Below, in pieces: positions 33,267 to 41,179 of a stretch of DNA of 64,000 nt. The notes under the pieces were generated by a model. The model was not told the DNA's origin, did no database searches, and worked only from the letters and a program-made list of their open reading frames with translations. The DNA lies in assembly GCF_011761945.1 (NCBI RefSeq), contig NZ_JAASQV010000002.1, forward strand, positions 1,116,001 through 1,180,000. Direction: 5' to 3'. This DNA comes from Sphingomonas leidyi (GTDB lineage Bacteria; Pseudomonadota; Alphaproteobacteria; Sphingomonadales; Sphingomonadaceae). The position numbers were made by a program, and so were the translations under genes. Position 1 is the stretch's first letter. Every line of letters starts with the position of its first letter.

Positions 33267-35171
33267 TCAGCGTTTCGCGGGCACCGGCGGCGCATTCGGC
33301 AGGTCGTAGCGGATCCGCCACAGCTTGAACGGCAGCGGCTTGCCCGGCTGGACCTCCCGCAGCGGCACCGGCTCGAGCCAGTTCGGCACCTGGCCCTTGG
33401 CCAGCGCCGCATAGAAGCCGTTCGGCCCGCGGCTGCGATAGAGCGTCGTCTCCGACATGTCCGGGCAGACCAGCAGATACTGCGCCTTGTGCGCGGCGGC
33501 GATCGGCCGGAAGTTCGGCGTCGCCCAGGTGAAGGCGTGGTGCACGTCGAGGATCGCGCGGCCGTTGCGGTGATAGGGGCCGGCGATGCCGCTGTGATGG
33601 GTGACGGTGATCAGCCGCGGGCCCAGGTCGACATGCGTGAAGACGATCCCGGCGGGCACGTCGTCGAGCACGCGCAGATTGCTCATCCGCGCGCAGGCGG
33701 CATTGGCGGCGGCGACCTTGTCGGGCGGTGCCGGCTTGCCCGGCCTGGCGTCGTTGCCGGCGGAGAAGAAGGGGACGACCAGCCCGGCCCACAGGCCCGA
33801 GAGCAGCAGGAAGGCGAAGACCGTGCCGAACACGCGCACGAGGATGCCGAGCAGCCGTGCGGGGCCCTCGCCGATCCAGCGCGCGAAGGGGGCACGGATG
33901 CCCAGGAACCAGGGCACCGCCACTGCCAGCAGCGCCACCGATCCCGGCACGGCCAGCAGCTGCGCGGCAGGCGCGGCACGCACCTGCCAGAGGAGCATCG
34001 CGCCGGCAAAGGCCGTAAACAGCGCCACGGCGGCCCAGCCGACAAGCGCCTCGCCGCGGCGCGCGCGCCAGGTGGCGAAGAGCGCGCCCAGGATGCCGAT
34101 CACCGGCAGCACCGCCATGGGAAAGGCGGTCTTGAAGGCGTGCTTGTAGATCGGCCGCGCCTCGCGGACATTGTTGAGCCAGGTGTTGGCGAGCTCGTCC
34201 GAGACCTGTTCGGGCCGGCCCAGGCATTGCGGGAACAGCAGCGCGAAACCGGCGACGATCGCCGCGCCGGCCAGCGCGGCCAGCGCGAGGCGGAGCCGGC
34301 GATCGGCCGGGTTGCAAAGGGACAGTGCGAAGAGCAGGGCGCCGGCGGCGACCATCACGGTCAGCCAGACGGGCGTGAGCGCGTCGCAGCGCATCGCCTG
34401 GTTGGCATTCGAGGCGAAGAGCGCGAAGCCGAGCGCCGAGCCGCCGCCGAGCGTCAGGCCATAGACCTGCATGCGGCGCACGTCCGCGCGGTCCCAGATC
34501 CAGCGGAGCGCGATGATCGCGCCGGCCATGGCGCAATAGGGCAGCATCTCCAGCCCGATGGTGAGCGAGGCGGCGCTGGACAGGCCGACAACGGCGCCGC
34601 CGCGGGCGCGGCGCGGATCGGCGAGGCCGGCGACGGTCATGGCCAAGAATGCCAGCTGCCAGCCATGATGGTCGATCCGCATCGGCGCGAACATCGACAT
34701 GGTGGAGGCGCAGCCCATCAGGACGATCAGCGCCACCGGCCAGGCCCAGGGCGCCACGAGCCGGCGCACGGCGAGCGAGAGCCCGGCCATGGCGAGCGCC
34801 AGCGGCAGCAGCGGGGCAAGGCCGCACGCCCATTTCTCGGCGGTGGCGGTGCCGACGAACGGCTTGAAGGCGAGGATCAGCCCGGCGATCGGCAGGTCGA
34901 CCAGGCGCGACCAGTGGATGTCGAACCCGCCCAATGCCGGATCGAGGCGATATTGCCGCAGATCGTACCAGCCCTGGCCCGCCAGCCAGGCGCGGACCTG
35001 CATCAGGCGCATATTGTCGTCGGTGTCGCCGAGCAGCAGCCAATAGATGTTGCCCTGCCGGTCGTGGAGGAACCAGGCGACCACGCAGAACCAGAAGAGC
35101 GCCATCCAGCGCAGCCAGTTGCGGTCCAGTTCTCGGTCGAGGCGGAACCCGCCCTTGGCTTCTGGCGTCAA
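33267..35171 (-). CDS. Large multi-span membrane protein, possible GT-C-type glycosyltransferase
   Basis: A 634-residue protein with an estimated 11-13 membrane segments and a soluble C-terminal domain from about 480. The first extracytoplasmic loop has GDTDDNMRLMQVRAWLAG near 48-65, an acidic motif of the kind GT-C enzymes (OST/AglB, PMT) use in the first loop; HWSRLVDLP follows. I infer that it moves a sugar from a polyprenyl-phosphate carrier. The TTG start at 35171 was chosen because GAGGGAA lies 6 bases upstream and the protein then begins just before the first helix; an ATG at 35306 would add 45 residues that overlap the divergent GtrA gene. The neighbours GtrA and GT2 support a sugar-transfer role. 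Confidence 0.7.
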   Translation of the reverse strand: MTPEAKGGFRLDRELDRNWLRWMALFWFCVVAWFLHDRQGNIYWLLLGDTDDNMRLMQVRAWLAGQGWYDLRQYRLDPALGGFDIHWSRLVDLPIAGLILAFKPFVGTATAEKWACGLAPLLPLALAMAGLSLAVRRLVAPWAWPVALIVLMGCASTMSMFAPMRIDHHGWQLAFLAMTVAGLADPRRARGGAVVGLSSAASLTIGLEMLPYCAMAGAIIALRWIWDRADVRRMQVYGLTLGGGSALGFALFASNANQAMRCDALTPVWLTVMVAAGALLFALSLCNPADRRLRLALAALAGAAIVAGFALLFPQCLGRPEQVSDELANTWLNNVREARPIYKHAFKTAFPMAVLPVIGILGALFATWRARRGEALVGWAAVALFTAFAGAMLLWQVRAAPAAQLLAVPGSVALLAVAVPWFLGIRAPFARWIGEGPARLLGILVRVFGTVFAFLLLSGLWAGLVVPFFSAGNDARPGKPAPPDKVAAANAACARMSNLRVLDDVPAGIVFTHVDLGPRLITVTHHSGIAGPYHRNGRAILDVHHAFTWATPNFRPIAAAHKAQYLLVCPDMSETTLYRSRGPNGFYAALAKGQVPNWLEPVPLREVQPGKPLPFKLWRIRYDLPNAPPVPAKR

Positions 35172-35232
35172 AATCGCTTCCCTCGCTCCGCGCCACGCAT
35201 TAGGGCGACCGGCGGTTCTTGGGCAAGCGATT

Positions 35233-35649
35233 GTGACGGCTGTAATCAGGCGATTTGAAGAGATGTGGGCGAATGGCGTGTTCGGGCAGCTCGTGCGCTT
35301 CGGCATCGTCGGGCTGGCGTCGACCTTCGTCTATGCCGTGGTCTATTGGCCGCTCGCCACCTATGCGATCCCGCCGGTGCTCGCCTCGATCGCAGGCTTC
35401 CTGGTCGCGGTGGTGTTCGGCTATGTCTTCCACAGCCGCTGGAGCTTCAAGGGGCACGAGGCCGAGGGTGGCATGGGCACCCAGTCCAAGTTCGTCGCGG
35501 TCCAGTCGGTCGGCATGGCGATGAACGCCGCCTTCACCTGGGTGATCACCGGGCCGATGCACCAGCCGACCTGGGTGCCCTTGCTCCCGGTGGTGTTCGT
35601 TACGCCTGTCATTACCTTCGCGCTCAACCGCTATCTGGTGTTCAAATAA
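35233..35649 (+). CDS. GtrA-family membrane protein
   Basis: A 138-residue protein with four membrane segments. QLVRFGIVGLASTFVYAVVY opens the GtrA domain, and FGYVFHSRWSFKG is the conserved middle motif; NRYLVFK ends the protein as in other family members. GtrA proteins are thought to flip polyprenyl-phosphate-linked sugars across the inner membrane. Two in-frame starts are possible, GTG at 35233 (used) or ATG at 35263; neither has a strong ribosome-binding site. The methyltransferase gene begins one base after its stop. It diverges from the large membrane protein gene. Confidence 0.9.
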   Translation: MTAVIRRFEEMWANGVFGQLVRFGIVGLASTFVYAVVYWPLATYAIPPVLASIAGFLVAVVFGYVFHSRWSFKGHEAEGGMGTQSKFVAVQSVGMAMNAAFTWVITGPMHQPTWVPLLPVVFVTPVITFALNRYLVFK

Positions 35650-35650
35650 G

Positions 35651-36379
35651 ATGGACCGCATCGTCTACGAGCGCATGGCAGCGCACGACACCACCCACTG
35701 GTGGTATCGCGCGCGCCGCGAGATCCTTTCCGACTATCTGAAGCGCTACGCCCATATTCCGGGCGGCGCGCGCATCCTCGAGATCGGCTGCGGCACCGGC
35801 CATAACCTGCCGATGCTGGCCCAGTTCGGCGAGATCGACGCGATCGAGATCGACGAGATCGCCGCCGCCAAGGCGAGCGAGCGGCTGGGCAAGCAGGTGG
35901 GCGCCTCGCCGCTCCCGGCGCTGACGGGAGTCGAGGACGGCAGCTATGACATGGTCGCGGTGCTCGACGTGATCGAGCATGTCGAGGACGATGTCGCGGC
36001 GCTGCGGGCGATCGCGCGGGTGCTCAAGCCTGGCGGCAAGATTCTGATCACCGTGCCGGCGCACCAGTGGATGTGGAGTGCGCACGACGTGGTGAACCAT
36101 CACAAGCGCCGCTATTCCAAGGCGACGCTGACCGCCGCGCTGCAAAGGGCGGGGCTCGGCTGGCAGAAGCTGCGCTGGTTCAACTCGCTGCTGTTCCCGG
36201 TGGCGGTGGCGGCGCGGCTCGTCGGCAGGCTGACCGGCAAGGACGACAGCGACGATTCGCCCCCGCCCCGGCCGCTCAACGCCGCGTTCGAAGCGGTGTT
36301 CGGGATCGAGCGTCACATCCTCGGCCGGCTGCCGATGCCGCCGGGCCTGTCGATCATCGTGCTGGCGTCGCCCAAGTAA
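35651..36379 (+). CDS. Class I SAM-dependent methyltransferase
   Basis: A 242-residue enzyme. The N-terminal THWWYRARREIL is common in methyltransferases attached to polysaccharide or lipid-sugar gene clusters. The SAM-binding motif ILEIGCGTGHNLPML (about 41-55) is followed by MVAVLDVIEHVEDD and VLKPGGKILITVPAH (motifs II-III). NHHKRRYSKATL and a C-terminal hydrophobic patch (LLFPVAVAARLVGRL) suggest membrane association. The acceptor could be a sugar or polyprenyl intermediate; this is inferred from the partner genes. It is tightly coupled to the GtrA gene. Confidence 0.85.
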   Translation: MDRIVYERMAAHDTTHWWYRARREILSDYLKRYAHIPGGARILEIGCGTGHNLPMLAQFGEIDAIEIDEIAAAKASERLGKQVGASPLPALTGVEDGSYDMVAVLDVIEHVEDDVAALRAIARVLKPGGKILITVPAHQWMWSAHDVVNHHKRRYSKATLTAALQRAGLGWQKLRWFNSLLFPVAVAARLVGRLTGKDDSDDSPPPRPLNAAFEAVFGIERHILGRLPMPPGLSIIVLASPK

Positions 36380-36406
36380 CCTGGGCCCGGCCAGCCGCGC
36401 GGCGGA

Positions 36407-37435
36407 TCACTCCGCCTTTTCGCCCCGCGGCGTGACCGGCGAGACGCTGACCTCGCCCGAATCGGCATAGCGATAGCCGAGCGACGCATGGCCCATCACC
36501 GGGCCGGCGACGTCCGCCACGATATAAAGCGGCCGGCGCTTCGATTCGACATAGAGGCGGCCGAGATACTCGCCGATCATGCCGAGCACGAACATCTGCA
36601 CCGCGCCCAGCACGACGACGACCAGCATCAGCGATGTCCAGCCGGGAATCGCCGCACCCATCAGGAAGCCGGCGAAGATATAGAGCACCAGCAGCGCCGA
36701 CAGGCCGGTGAGCACCAGGCCGACATGGCTGGCGAAGCGCAGGGGCGCGGTCGAGAAGCCGGTGATCGCGTCCAAGGCGAAGCGGATCATCTTGCCGAGC
36801 GGATATTTGCTCTCGCCGGCATGGCGCTCGTGCCGGTCATAGGGGAAGGGCACCTGCTTGAAGCCCACCCAGGCGACCATGCCGCGGATGAAGCGCGCCT
36901 GCTCCGGCAGCGACAGGAAGGCGTCGAGCGCGCGCCGCGTCATCAGGCGGAAATCGCCGGTGTCGAGCGGGATCGGCGTGTCGGTGATCCGGTCGAGCAT
37001 GCGGTAGAAGAAGGCGGCGGTGATCTTCTTGAAGATCGTCTCGCCGTCGCGCTTGCGGCGCACCGCATAGACCACGTCGGCGCCCTGCGAGCGCATCGCG
37101 GCGCGCATGTCGGCGAGCAGTTCGGGCGGGTCCTGCAGGTCCGCATCGATGATCAGGATCTCCTCGCCCGCGCACAGATCCAGCCCGGCGGTGAGCGCGA
37201 GCTGATGGCCATGGTTGCGCGAGAGATTGATCGCGACGAGGCGCGGGTCGCCGGCGGAGAGGCGCTGCATCACGTCCCAGCTCCTGTCGCGCGAGCCGTC
37301 GTTGATCAGGACGATTTCATAATCGTCGCCCACCGCGGCACGGGCCGCGCCGGAGACGCGGCCGTGCAGCATCTCGAGGCACGCCTCTTCATTGTAGCAG
37401 GGGATGACGACGGAGAGCTTGGGCCGTTTTTGCAT
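36407..37435 (-). CDS. Glycosyltransferase family 2, polyprenyl-phosphate sugar transferase (GtrB/DPM1-like)
   Basis: A 342-residue GT2 enzyme that probably loads glucose or a related sugar onto undecaprenyl phosphate. LSVVIPCYNEEACLEML starts the GT-A domain. LINDGSRDRSWDV and IIDADLQDPPELL (DAD at 97-99) are the nucleotide-sugar and metal sites, and GDFRLMTRRALDAF the acceptor region. Two membrane segments at about 235-290 anchor it, as in GtrB. The ATG at 37433-37435 begins just before the domain; the upstream extension is not conserved-looking. It converges on the methyltransferase and belongs functionally with GtrA. Confidence 0.92.
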   Translation of the reverse strand: MQKRPKLSVVIPCYNEEACLEMLHGRVSGAARAAVGDDYEIVLINDGSRDRSWDVMQRLSAGDPRLVAINLSRNHGHQLALTAGLDLCAGEEILIIDADLQDPPELLADMRAAMRSQGADVVYAVRRKRDGETIFKKITAAFFYRMLDRITDTPIPLDTGDFRLMTRRALDAFLSLPEQARFIRGMVAWVGFKQVPFPYDRHERHAGESKYPLGKMIRFALDAITGFSTAPLRFASHVGLVLTGLSALLVLYIFAGFLMGAAIPGWTSLMLVVVVLGAVQMFVLGMIGEYLGRLYVESKRRPLYIVADVAGPVMGHASLGYRYADSGEVSVSPVTPRGEKAE

Positions 37436-37828
37436 GACCGGACGCTCTAGCGTCGCGATGCGCCGCCGTCGAGCGGGGTCAGCGCATGCCGGCTCCGCCA
37501 AGCGGACGGTTTCATATGCCGACATTGGCGCTGTTCATGCGAGTCGCAGGAGGGCGGGCTCCGCAACGGAACGGTTCGCGGAGAGCGCTGCGTCGTGCAA
37601 GCGGACGGTCGTGGCCGCGGAAGTTCATACGGCCCGGCGCCGGGCGCGGCGAAACCCGCGCATTCCCGGGCGCTCCGCCATGCTGTGCTGGTGATCCGCC
37701 GAGACAAGGAGCGGCCCGGAGGCACTCCCGGCAATAGCGGAATCCGGGCCCGTAGGACAGGCGCCGCCCTGCGATCGGCCTTCGCTACCGGGTTGACGCT
37801 GCCGCGTGGGCCTCCTAACGCACATCGC
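37436..37828. other. Long intergenic region with a direct repeat
   Basis: About 390 bp with no convincing gene, tRNA or riboswitch. CAAGCGGACGGT occurs exactly at 37499-37510 and 37598-37609, 99 bp apart, and GGCTCCGCCA/GGCTCCGCAA-like segments lie next to each copy. The rest is GC-rich and lacks good codon structure in any frame. It probably holds the GT2 promoter and decayed repeat DNA. Confidence 0.4.
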
Positions 37829-37829
37829 G

Positions 37830-37849
37830 ATTGAGAATCACTTGCATTA
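37830..37849. promoter_or_regulatory. Fur-box-like site before the TonB receptor
   Basis: ATTGAGAATCACTTGCATTA lies 21-40 bases before the receptor ATG. It resembles the classic Fur box (AATGAGAAT-x-ATTCTCATT), matching well in the left half and in the final CATT. Iron-responsive repression by Fur is expected; Irr-type control is an alternative in alphaproteobacteria. Confidence 0.6.
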
Positions 37850-37869
37850 GCATAAAGGGGTTTTGGAGC

Positions 37870-40104
37870 ATGGGGCGGTTCAGTGCGCTGGGGGTGAGCA
37901 TGTTGGCATTGGCGGCGGCATTGCCGGCCCAGGCGAAGGACGAGCAGGAGAAGAAGCCGGCCGCGGCGCAGGAGTCGACGATCACCGTCACCGCCACGCG
38001 CATTCCGGCCGACGTCAAGGAAGTGCCGGCCACGGTCACGGTGATCGACGACCGGAGGATGGCCGACGAACTGACCACCGACATCAAGGATCTGGTCCGC
38101 TACGAGCCGGGCATCAGCGTGCCGCGTGGCCCGACCCGTTTCGGCGCGGCGCTGGGCACCACGGGGCGCGCCGGCAATGAGGGCTTCGTCATCCGCGGCA
38201 TCGGCGGCAATCGCGTGCTGATCCAGGTGGACGGCGTGCGCGTGCCCGACGGCTTCAGCTTCGGCGCGCAATCGACCGGGCGCGGCGACTATGTCGATCT
38301 CGGCCTGGTCAAGTCGGTCGAGATCCTGCGCGGCCCGGCCTCGGCGCTGTACGGCAGCGACGGCCTGGCCGGCGCCGTCAGCTTCACCACCAGCGACCCT
38401 TCGGATTTCCTGCAGGGCGGCAAGAAGGTCGGCGGGCTGGCGCGCGCCGCATATAGCTCGGCGGACAATGAATTCTCCGAGACCGGCGTGGTTGCCGGCC
38501 GCTTCGGTGATCTCTCGGCGATGGTCGCCTATACCCGCCGCGACTATCATGAACTCGACAACAAGGGCACGACCGGCGGCATCGGCACGGCCCGCACCGA
38601 GCCCAATCCGCAGAACGGCCATTCGAACGCCGCGTTGGGCCGGCTGGTCTACGAGCCCGACGCGCACAGCCGCTTCCGGATTACCGGCGAATATGTCGGC
38701 AGCCGTCTCTTCACCAATGTGCTGACCGGCCTGACCCCGCTCCCCGCCACCGGCACCACGATCGACCTGTTGCAGGCGCGCGATACCAGCCGGCGCGGCC
38801 GCATCGCCGGCGACTGGACCTGGCACGGCGAAGGCACGCTCGAATTCGCCCGGCTGAGCGGCTATTGGCAGAACAGCAAGGATCGCCAGTTCACCGACGA
38901 GGACCGCAGCCCCGTCGCCGATCGCGAACGGCTCAACACCTTCGAGAACCGCGTCTATGGCGCATCGGGTGAAGTGCGCCTGGGCTTCGGCGCGGACGAC
39001 GGGCTGCGCGCCAAGCTGACGCTGGCGGGCGACATCAGCTGGACCAACCAGAAGGGCCTGCGCGACGGCGTGGTGCCGCCGGCAGGCGAGACCTTCCCGA
39101 CCCGCGCCTTCCCCGTGACCGATTACATGCTGGCCGGCCTGGTCGCCGCGGCGGAAGTCTCGTTCGGGCCGGTCACGCTCTATCCGGCACTCCGCTTCGA
39201 CGCGTACAGGCTGACGCCGGAGAAGGATCCGCTGCTGCCGACCTTCGCCGCTTCGGGGCAGGACGGCTCGCGCGTCTCGCCCAAGGTCGGCGCGGTGATC
39301 AAGCTGTCCGACGGCGTGCGGCTGTTCGCCAATTACGCGCAGGGCTTCAAGGCGCCCGAGCCGAGCCAGGTGAACAATTTCTTCGCCAACCCGCCGGTCG
39401 GCTATACCAGCATCGCCAACCCGAATCTGAAGCCGGAGAACAGCGAGAGCTTCGAGGGCGGCTTCCGCTATTTCAACACGCTGGTCTCGTTCGACCTGAC
39501 CGGCTTCTATGCCCGCTATCACGACTTCATCGACCAGGTGGAGACCACCGGCCGGCCCTTCCCGTCGCCAGCCAATCCCTGGATCTACCAGTGGCGGAAC
39601 CTGGGCGGAGTGAAGATTCGCGGCATCGAGGCGCGGGCCGAGGTGCGGCCGGCGCGGGGGCTGAGCGCCACGCTGGCGGTCTCCTATGCCCATGGCGACA
39701 CGATCGGCACCAACGGCGCCAGGCTGCCGCTCCAGTCGGTCGATCCGCTCAAGGCGGTGGCCGGCATCGGCTATGACGCGGCCGACCGGCGCTTCGGCGG
39801 CCGGCTGATGGCCACCTATGGCGGGCAGAAGGAAATCGCCCGGACGCGCGGATCGGGCTGCTATGCGGCCACGGCCGGCGCGGTGCCGAACTGCTTCACC
39901 GGCAGCGATTTCGTCACCTTCGACATCACTGCCTATGTGCGCGTGGCCGAGGGCGTGACGGTGCGCGGCGGCGTGTTCAACCTGACCGACCGCAAATACT
40001 GGCTGTGGCAGGACATTCGCGGCCTGGCCGCCAGCTCCACGGTGCGTGACGCCTATACCCAGCCGGGCCGCAACGGCTCGGTGTCGATCAGCTATCGTTT
40101 CTAA
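37870..40104 (+). CDS. TonB-dependent receptor, haemoglobin/haem type
   Basis: A 744-residue outer-membrane receptor. A signal peptide ends around AQAKDEQ. The plug domain (about 35-160) starts with ITVTATR and includes VIRGIGGNRVLIQVDGVR and ILRGPASALYGSDG. The 22-strand barrel ends in the outer-membrane signature SVSISYRF. FKAPEPSQVNNFF followed by NPNLKPENSESFEGGFR is the FRAP/NPNL pattern of the haem/haemoglobin receptor group, although Lys replaces Arg in FRAP. It probably takes up haem iron. The ATG at 37870 has AAAGGGG 9 bases upstream and a Fur-like box before it. The DUF6607 gene follows at 20 bp. Confidence 0.9.
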   Translation: MGRFSALGVSMLALAAALPAQAKDEQEKKPAAAQESTITVTATRIPADVKEVPATVTVIDDRRMADELTTDIKDLVRYEPGISVPRGPTRFGAALGTTGRAGNEGFVIRGIGGNRVLIQVDGVRVPDGFSFGAQSTGRGDYVDLGLVKSVEILRGPASALYGSDGLAGAVSFTTSDPSDFLQGGKKVGGLARAAYSSADNEFSETGVVAGRFGDLSAMVAYTRRDYHELDNKGTTGGIGTARTEPNPQNGHSNAALGRLVYEPDAHSRFRITGEYVGSRLFTNVLTGLTPLPATGTTIDLLQARDTSRRGRIAGDWTWHGEGTLEFARLSGYWQNSKDRQFTDEDRSPVADRERLNTFENRVYGASGEVRLGFGADDGLRAKLTLAGDISWTNQKGLRDGVVPPAGETFPTRAFPVTDYMLAGLVAAAEVSFGPVTLYPALRFDAYRLTPEKDPLLPTFAASGQDGSRVSPKVGAVIKLSDGVRLFANYAQGFKAPEPSQVNNFFANPPVGYTSIANPNLKPENSESFEGGFRYFNTLVSFDLTGFYARYHDFIDQVETTGRPFPSPANPWIYQWRNLGGVKIRGIEARAEVRPARGLSATLAVSYAHGDTIGTNGARLPLQSVDPLKAVAGIGYDAADRRFGGRLMATYGGQKEIARTRGSGCYAATAGAVPNCFTGSDFVTFDITAYVRVAEGVTVRGGVFNLTDRKYWLWQDIRGLAASSTVRDAYTQPGRNGSVSISYRF

Positions 40105-40124
40105 CCGCTTCTGAGGACCAAGAC

Positions 40125-41078
40125 ATGAAGCAGCTTCTTCCGATCGCCCTGTTCCTGCTGGCGCCGGTGCCGGTGCTCGCCCAGGCGGCGCCCGCCCCGG
40201 CCGCCCGGTCCGCCTTCGAGGCCGACCGGGCCGACATCCTCGCCATGGCGGGGACCTACAAGGTGAAGTTCGACATGCAGGAGAGCACTTCCTGGCGCGC
40301 CGACTACGCCCCGATCCCGGCCAAGGTCTCGGGCGGCGACGAGGTCGTCCGGGTGATCGAGGACAAGGGCACGGCGATCCGGCTCCAGCACCTGCTCGTC
40401 GTCGACACGGGCGACGGCAAGAAGATGGTGATCAAGCATTGGCGCCAGGACTGGCAATATGAGCCCGCCAGGGTGCTGGTCTATTCGGACCGCGATGCCT
40501 GGACCTGGGCCGAGGTGCCTGCCGCCGAACGCAAGGGCGCCTGGTCGCAGACCGTCTATCAGGTCGACGATTCCCCGCGCTATGGCGGCTGGGGCAGGTG
40601 GAGCGAGGTCGGCGGCGTGCGCCGCTGGGAATCGAACCGCAGCTGGCGGCCGCTCGCCCGGCGCGACGCAGTGCGCGGGCCCGTCTATGACCGCTATCTG
40701 GGCGTCAACCGCCACGCCATTGCGCCGGCCGGCTGGATCCACTGGCAGGACAATCTGAAGATGGACGGCAAGACAGTGCCGGTCGTCCAGGAATATGTCC
40801 TCAACAGCTATACGAAATTCGCGGGCTTCGACGTGAAGGCGGCGGACGATTATTGGGCGGCGACCAAGGGTTATTGGGCCGCGATCCGGGCCGAATGGGA
40901 TCGGATCGCCACGGCCAAGGGCGGCATCCGCATCACCGAGGAAGCCGATCACGGCACGGTGATCGCGGGCCGGGTGCTCGAGATCGCCGACGAGATCCAG
41001 CAGGGCAAGACCAGCGAGGCGGACGGGATCAAGACCGCCCGGGCGCTGATGGACCAGGCCACCCGGGCCGCACGATAG
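40125..41078 (+). CDS. DUF6607-like exported protein
   Basis: A 317-residue protein with a clear signal peptide (MKQLLPIALFLLAPVPVLAQ) and many tryptophans and tyrosines, including KHWRQDWQYEP, DSPRYGGWGRW and RRWESNRSWRPL. It resembles the DUF6607 family, which I recall as often lying beside TonB receptors; no biochemical role is known. It begins 20 bp after the receptor and is followed by a strong terminator, so both are one iron-regulated transcript. It may bind the receptor's ligand or a breakdown product in the periplasm; this is inference. No CxxCH or classic haem motif is present. Confidence 0.75.
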   Translation: MKQLLPIALFLLAPVPVLAQAAPAPAARSAFEADRADILAMAGTYKVKFDMQESTSWRADYAPIPAKVSGGDEVVRVIEDKGTAIRLQHLLVVDTGDGKKMVIKHWRQDWQYEPARVLVYSDRDAWTWAEVPAAERKGAWSQTVYQVDDSPRYGGWGRWSEVGGVRRWESNRSWRPLARRDAVRGPVYDRYLGVNRHAIAPAGWIHWQDNLKMDGKTVPVVQEYVLNSYTKFAGFDVKAADDYWAATKGYWAAIRAEWDRIATAKGGIRITEEADHGTVIAGRVLEIADEIQQGKTSEADGIKTARALMDQATRAAR

Positions 41079-41123
41079 CTTCCCCCCTCGGGAAAGGCCC
41101 GCTTTCCTTGGTCGGAGCGGGCT

Positions 41124-41166
41124 GGGGGCGAGCACGGTTCCCAAGCCCGTGCTCGCCCCCCTTTTT
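41124..41166 (+). terminator. Rho-independent terminator of the receptor operon
   Basis: A perfect 14-bp stem (GGGGGCGAGCACGG at 41124-41137 with its complement at 41147-41160) and a 9-nt loop, followed by C and TTTTT at 41162-41166. It lies 46 bp after the DUF6607 stop and acts on the plus strand. Confidence 0.92.
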
Positions 41167-41179
41167 CATCCAGGCCGGG

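Noticed and set aside
37640..37829. Possible cobalamin riboswitch before the TonB receptor
   Set aside because: No B12-box or matching stem pattern was found; the Fur-like box and haem-type signature explain the locus better.
37447..39693. Long minus-strand open frame opposite the TonB receptor
   Set aside because: It mirrors the codon structure of the receptor gene, is His/Arg/Gln-rich and has no recognisable domain; it is a high-GC antisense shadow.
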